Origin: an uncultured Clostridia bacterium
Lineage (GTDB): Bacteria > Bacillota > Clostridia > Christensenellales > Borkfalkiaceae
Reading direction: 5' to 3'
DNA length: 14,660 nucleotides
Assembly: GCA_947629845.1 (NCBI GenBank)
Contig: CANRFD010000028.1
Location: forward strand, 1-14,660
The stretch's first letter is position 1. Each line of letters starts with the position of its first letter. This document shows positions 12,397-14,660 of the stretch, in pieces. Made by a program: the position numbers and the translations under genes. The notes under the pieces are model-generated. The model worked only from the letters and a program-made list of their open reading frames with translations, had not been told where the DNA came from and did not search any database.

Positions 12397-14660
12397 ATGA
12401 AAGAGATGAACACCACCTATGATCCCAAGGAATTTGAAGATCGCATCTACGAAAAATGGATGTCGGAGGGCAGCTTCCGCGCCGAAGTAGACGAATCCAA
12501 AATTCCGTTCACCGTCATGATGCCGCCCCCCAACATCACGGGCAGGCTGCACATGGGTCACGCCATGGACGAGACGATGCAAGACGTCATCGTGCGATTC
12601 AAGCGGATGCAGGGGCATTCCGCCCTGTGGCTGCCGGGCACCGATCACGCCTCGCTGGCCACCGAGCACAAGATCGTCGAGAAGCTGCGCGAAGAGGGGA
12701 TCACGAAGGAAGAGCTCGGCAGAGAGGAATTTTTGCGCCGCGCATGGGCGTGGAAGGAAGAATACGGCGGCGAGATCATCGGGCAGCTCAAAAAGCTGGG
12801 CTCCTCGTGCGATTGGTCGCGCCTCGCCTTCACGATGGATGAAAAGTGCTCCGCCGCCGTGCGGGAAGCCTTTTTCCGCCTCTATAAAAAGGGTCTCGTC
12901 TACCGCGGCAGCCGCATCATCAACTGGTGCCCGGATTGCCGTACGGCGCTCTCCGACGAGGAAGTCGCCTATTCGGAGGACGCCGGCAACTTCTGGTACT
13001 TCAAATATCCCGTAAAGGGGAGCGGCGAATTTATCACCGTCGCAACGACCCGTCCCGAGACGATGCTCGGCGATACGGCCGTCGCCGTCAACCCGAAGGA
13101 CGAACGCTACCGCCACTTGGTCGGCAAGACGCTCATCCTGCCCATCGTCGGCAGGGAGATCCCCGTCGTCGCCGACGAGTATGTCGATATGCAATTTGGC
13201 ACGGGCGCGGTGAAGATCACGCCCGCGCACGACCCGAACGACTTCGAAGTGGGTCTCCGCCACAATTTGCCCATGATCCGCGTGTTGGACGACGGCGGCG
13301 CCGTCAACGCCGAGGGCGGCAAATTTGCGGGGCTCGACAGGTACGAAGCCCGCAAGCAGGTCGTCGCGGAGATGGAGTCGCTGGGGCTGCTCGTCAAAGT
13401 GGAGGCGCACACGCACAACGTCGGCCACTGCCACAGGTGCTTTGCCACGCTTGAGCCCATCGTCTCCAAGCAGTGGTTCGTCAAGATGAAGCCGCTCGCA
13501 AAGCCCGCCATCCACGCCGTCATGCAGAACAAGACCAAGTTCGTGCCCGACCGCTTCGCCAAGATCTACTTCAATTGGCTGGAAAATATCCGCGATTGGT
13601 GCATCTCCCGCCAGCTCTGGTGGGGGCACCGCATCCCCGTATGGTATTGCGACGACTGCGGCGAAGTCATCTGCGAGCGCACCGATCCCGCCGCCTGCCC
13701 CAAGTGCGGCAGCACGCGCCTGCGTCAGGATGAAGATTGCCTCGACACATGGTTTTCGTCCGCGCTCTGGCCGTTCTCCACGTTGGGCTGGCCGAACGAG
13801 ACGGAAGATCTCAAATATTTCTATCCCACCGACGTGCTCGTCACGGGGTACGACATCATCCCGTTCTGGGTGATGCGCATGATGTTCTCGGGCATCGAGC
13901 ACACCGAGAAGGTTCCCTTCCGCGACGTGCTCATCCACGGCCTCGTGCGCGACGAGCAGGGCAGAAAGATGTCCAAATCGCTCGGCAACGGCGTCGATCC
14001 CTTGGAAGTCATCGAAAAATACGGCGCGGATTCCCTCCGCCTGTCGCTGCTCACGGGCGTCGCCCCGGGCAACGACACCCGCTTTACGGACGCCAAAGTG
14101 GAGGCCGCGCGCAACTTCATCAATAAGATATGGAACGCCTCCCGCTTCGTGCTGATGAACGCCGACGTCGAGGTGCCCGCGCTCAGCGAGGTGCGCCTGC
14201 AACCCGCCGACCGCTGGATCATCTCCCGCCTGCAGGCGACCATCCGCGAAGTGACGCTCTCGCTGCAAAAGTTCGACCTCGGCATCGCGGCGGACAAGCT
14301 GACCGACTTCGCGTGGAACGACTTCTGCGATTGGTACATCGAATTTTCCAAGCCCGCGCTGTACGGCGGGGACGCGGAGAGGAAGCGCGGCGCGCTCGGC
14401 GTGCTCATGTTCGTCCTCGACGCGACGCTCAAACTGCTCCACCCGTTCATTCCCTTCGTCACCGAGGAGATCTACGGCTACCTGCCGCACACGAAGGGCA
14501 GCCTTATCACGGCGGACTATCCCCGCTACAACACCAAACTTTCGTATAAGAAGGAGGCGAAGGCCTTCGAGGGCGTCATCGACCTGATCAAGGCGGTACG
14601 CGCCATGAAGGTGGAGGTCGGCTGCCCGCCCGCAAAAAAGGTGCCCGTCTACCTCGTCAC
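12397..14660 (+). CDS. valS: Valine--tRNA ligase (3' end outside window)
   Basis: ValS charges tRNA-Val with valine in the cytosol and edits mischarged threonine. About 754 of the usual ~880 codons are visible, with no internal stop. The class I Rossmann core shows PPPNITGRLHMGH with HMGH (52-55) as the HIGH motif and LPGTDHASLATE (79-90). The editing domain (about 190-330) includes TTRPETMLGDTAVAV. A CxxC pair in INWCPDC and a zinc ribbon (WYCDDCGE with CPKCG) flank the tRNA-binding part. KMSKS is at 524-528, after RDEQGR. The anticodon-binding helical domain follows, and the C-terminal coiled coil is beyond the window. ATG 12397 has only a weak GAGAGA-type ribosome site, and a second ATG is at codon 4. 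No T-box leader is present, unlike many Bacillota valS genes. Confidence 0.96.
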   Translation, partial: MKEMNTTYDPKEFEDRIYEKWMSEGSFRAEVDESKIPFTVMMPPPNITGRLHMGHAMDETMQDVIVRFKRMQGHSALWLPGTDHASLATEHKIVEKLREEGITKEELGREEFLRRAWAWKEEYGGEIIGQLKKLGSSCDWSRLAFTMDEKCSAAVREAFFRLYKKGLVYRGSRIINWCPDCRTALSDEEVAYSEDAGNFWYFKYPVKGSGEFITVATTRPETMLGDTAVAVNPKDERYRHLVGKTLILPIVGREIPVVADEYVDMQFGTGAVKITPAHDPNDFEVGLRHNLPMIRVLDDGGAVNAEGGKFAGLDRYEARKQVVAEMESLGLLVKVEAHTHNVGHCHRCFATLEPIVSKQWFVKMKPLAKPAIHAVMQNKTKFVPDRFAKIYFNWLENIRDWCISRQLWWGHRIPVWYCDDCGEVICERTDPAACPKCGSTRLRQDEDCLDTWFSSALWPFSTLGWPNETEDLKYFYPTDVLVTGYDIIPFWVMRMMFSGIEHTEKVPFRDVLIHGLVRDEQGRKMSKSLGNGVDPLEVIEKYGADSLRLSLLTGVAPGNDTRFTDAKVEAARNFINKIWNASRFVLMNADVEVPALSEVRLQPADRWIISRLQATIREVTLSLQKFDLGIAADKLTDFAWNDFCDWYIEFSKPALYGGDAERKRGALGVLMFVLDATLKLLHPFIPFVTEEIYGYLPHTKGSLITADYPRYNTKLSYKKEAKAFEGVIDLIKAVRAMKVEVGCPPAKKVPVYLV

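Noticed and set aside
12319..14490. 723-codon open frame on the minus strand opposite valS
   Set aside because: valS covers the same DNA with all class I synthetase motifs; the antisense product has no recognisable domain and lacks its own promoter or ribosome site.
1..14660. CRISPR arrays, tRNA/rRNA genes, insertion sequences, toxin-antitoxin pairs or phage genes
   Set aside because: No regularly spaced repeats, no cloverleaf-type sequence with TTCGA arms, and no transposase, integrase or structural phage motifs were seen on either strand.

Overview
The window looks like chromosomal DNA of a GC-rich Bacillota/Clostridia-type bacterium, probably an uncultured gut lineage. The coding DNA is GC-rich, while the gaps are short and AT-rich and carry near-consensus sigma-A promoters (TTGACA-17-TATAAT). 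Family content also fits: a short DtxR-type regulator, a YkvI-like transporter, a PadR regulator, a clostridial-type ROK kinase and a ValS. The lineage call is inference. I see no phage, IS element, CRISPR array, tRNA or rRNA gene. There is no gene-free stretch over 300 bases; the longest gap is 3125-3324.

Layout. (1) 3-575 (+) is the C-terminal end of a DUF1680/GH127-like glycosidase. (2) 644-1003 (+) is a small DtxR-family metal-dependent repressor with its own promoter. It meets aroA (1115-2383, -) at a shared two-way terminator. (3) aroA and a YgjP-like zinc peptidase gene (2495-3124, +) diverge from a 111-base gap, and both appear to make leaderless or nearly leaderless mRNAs. (4) A regulatory gap (3125-3324) precedes a (+) operon: DUF1934-like protein, UlaG-like metallo-beta-lactamase-fold protein, transcription terminator Rho, and a ROK-family sugar kinase whose frame is broken by a one-base shift. 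The first three genes are joined by ATGA start/stop overlaps. (5) A two-way terminator separates this operon from a convergent 598-residue PadR-type regulator (6850-8646, -) with an acidic N-terminus, a winged helix, a long coiled coil and four C-terminal membrane segments. (6) Divergent from it is a YkvI-like membrane transporter (8777-9949, +), whose last ~87 codons run antisense into the next operon. (7) 12285 to 9686 (-) is a complete NitT/TauT-type ABC importer: lipoprotein, ATPase, permease. (8) valS (12397-14660, +) runs off the end and has a consensus promoter but no room for a T-box leader.

The most interesting points are the membrane-anchored PadR protein and a 21-base imperfect dyad element found both beside its promoter (8708-8728) and upstream of the rho operon (3148-3168). 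This suggests, without proving, that a membrane-tethered regulator controls itself and the rho operon. The leaderless promoter geometry, the promoter laid over the DUF1934 start codon, the broken ROK gene and the antisense tail of the YkvI-like gene are also worth checking.
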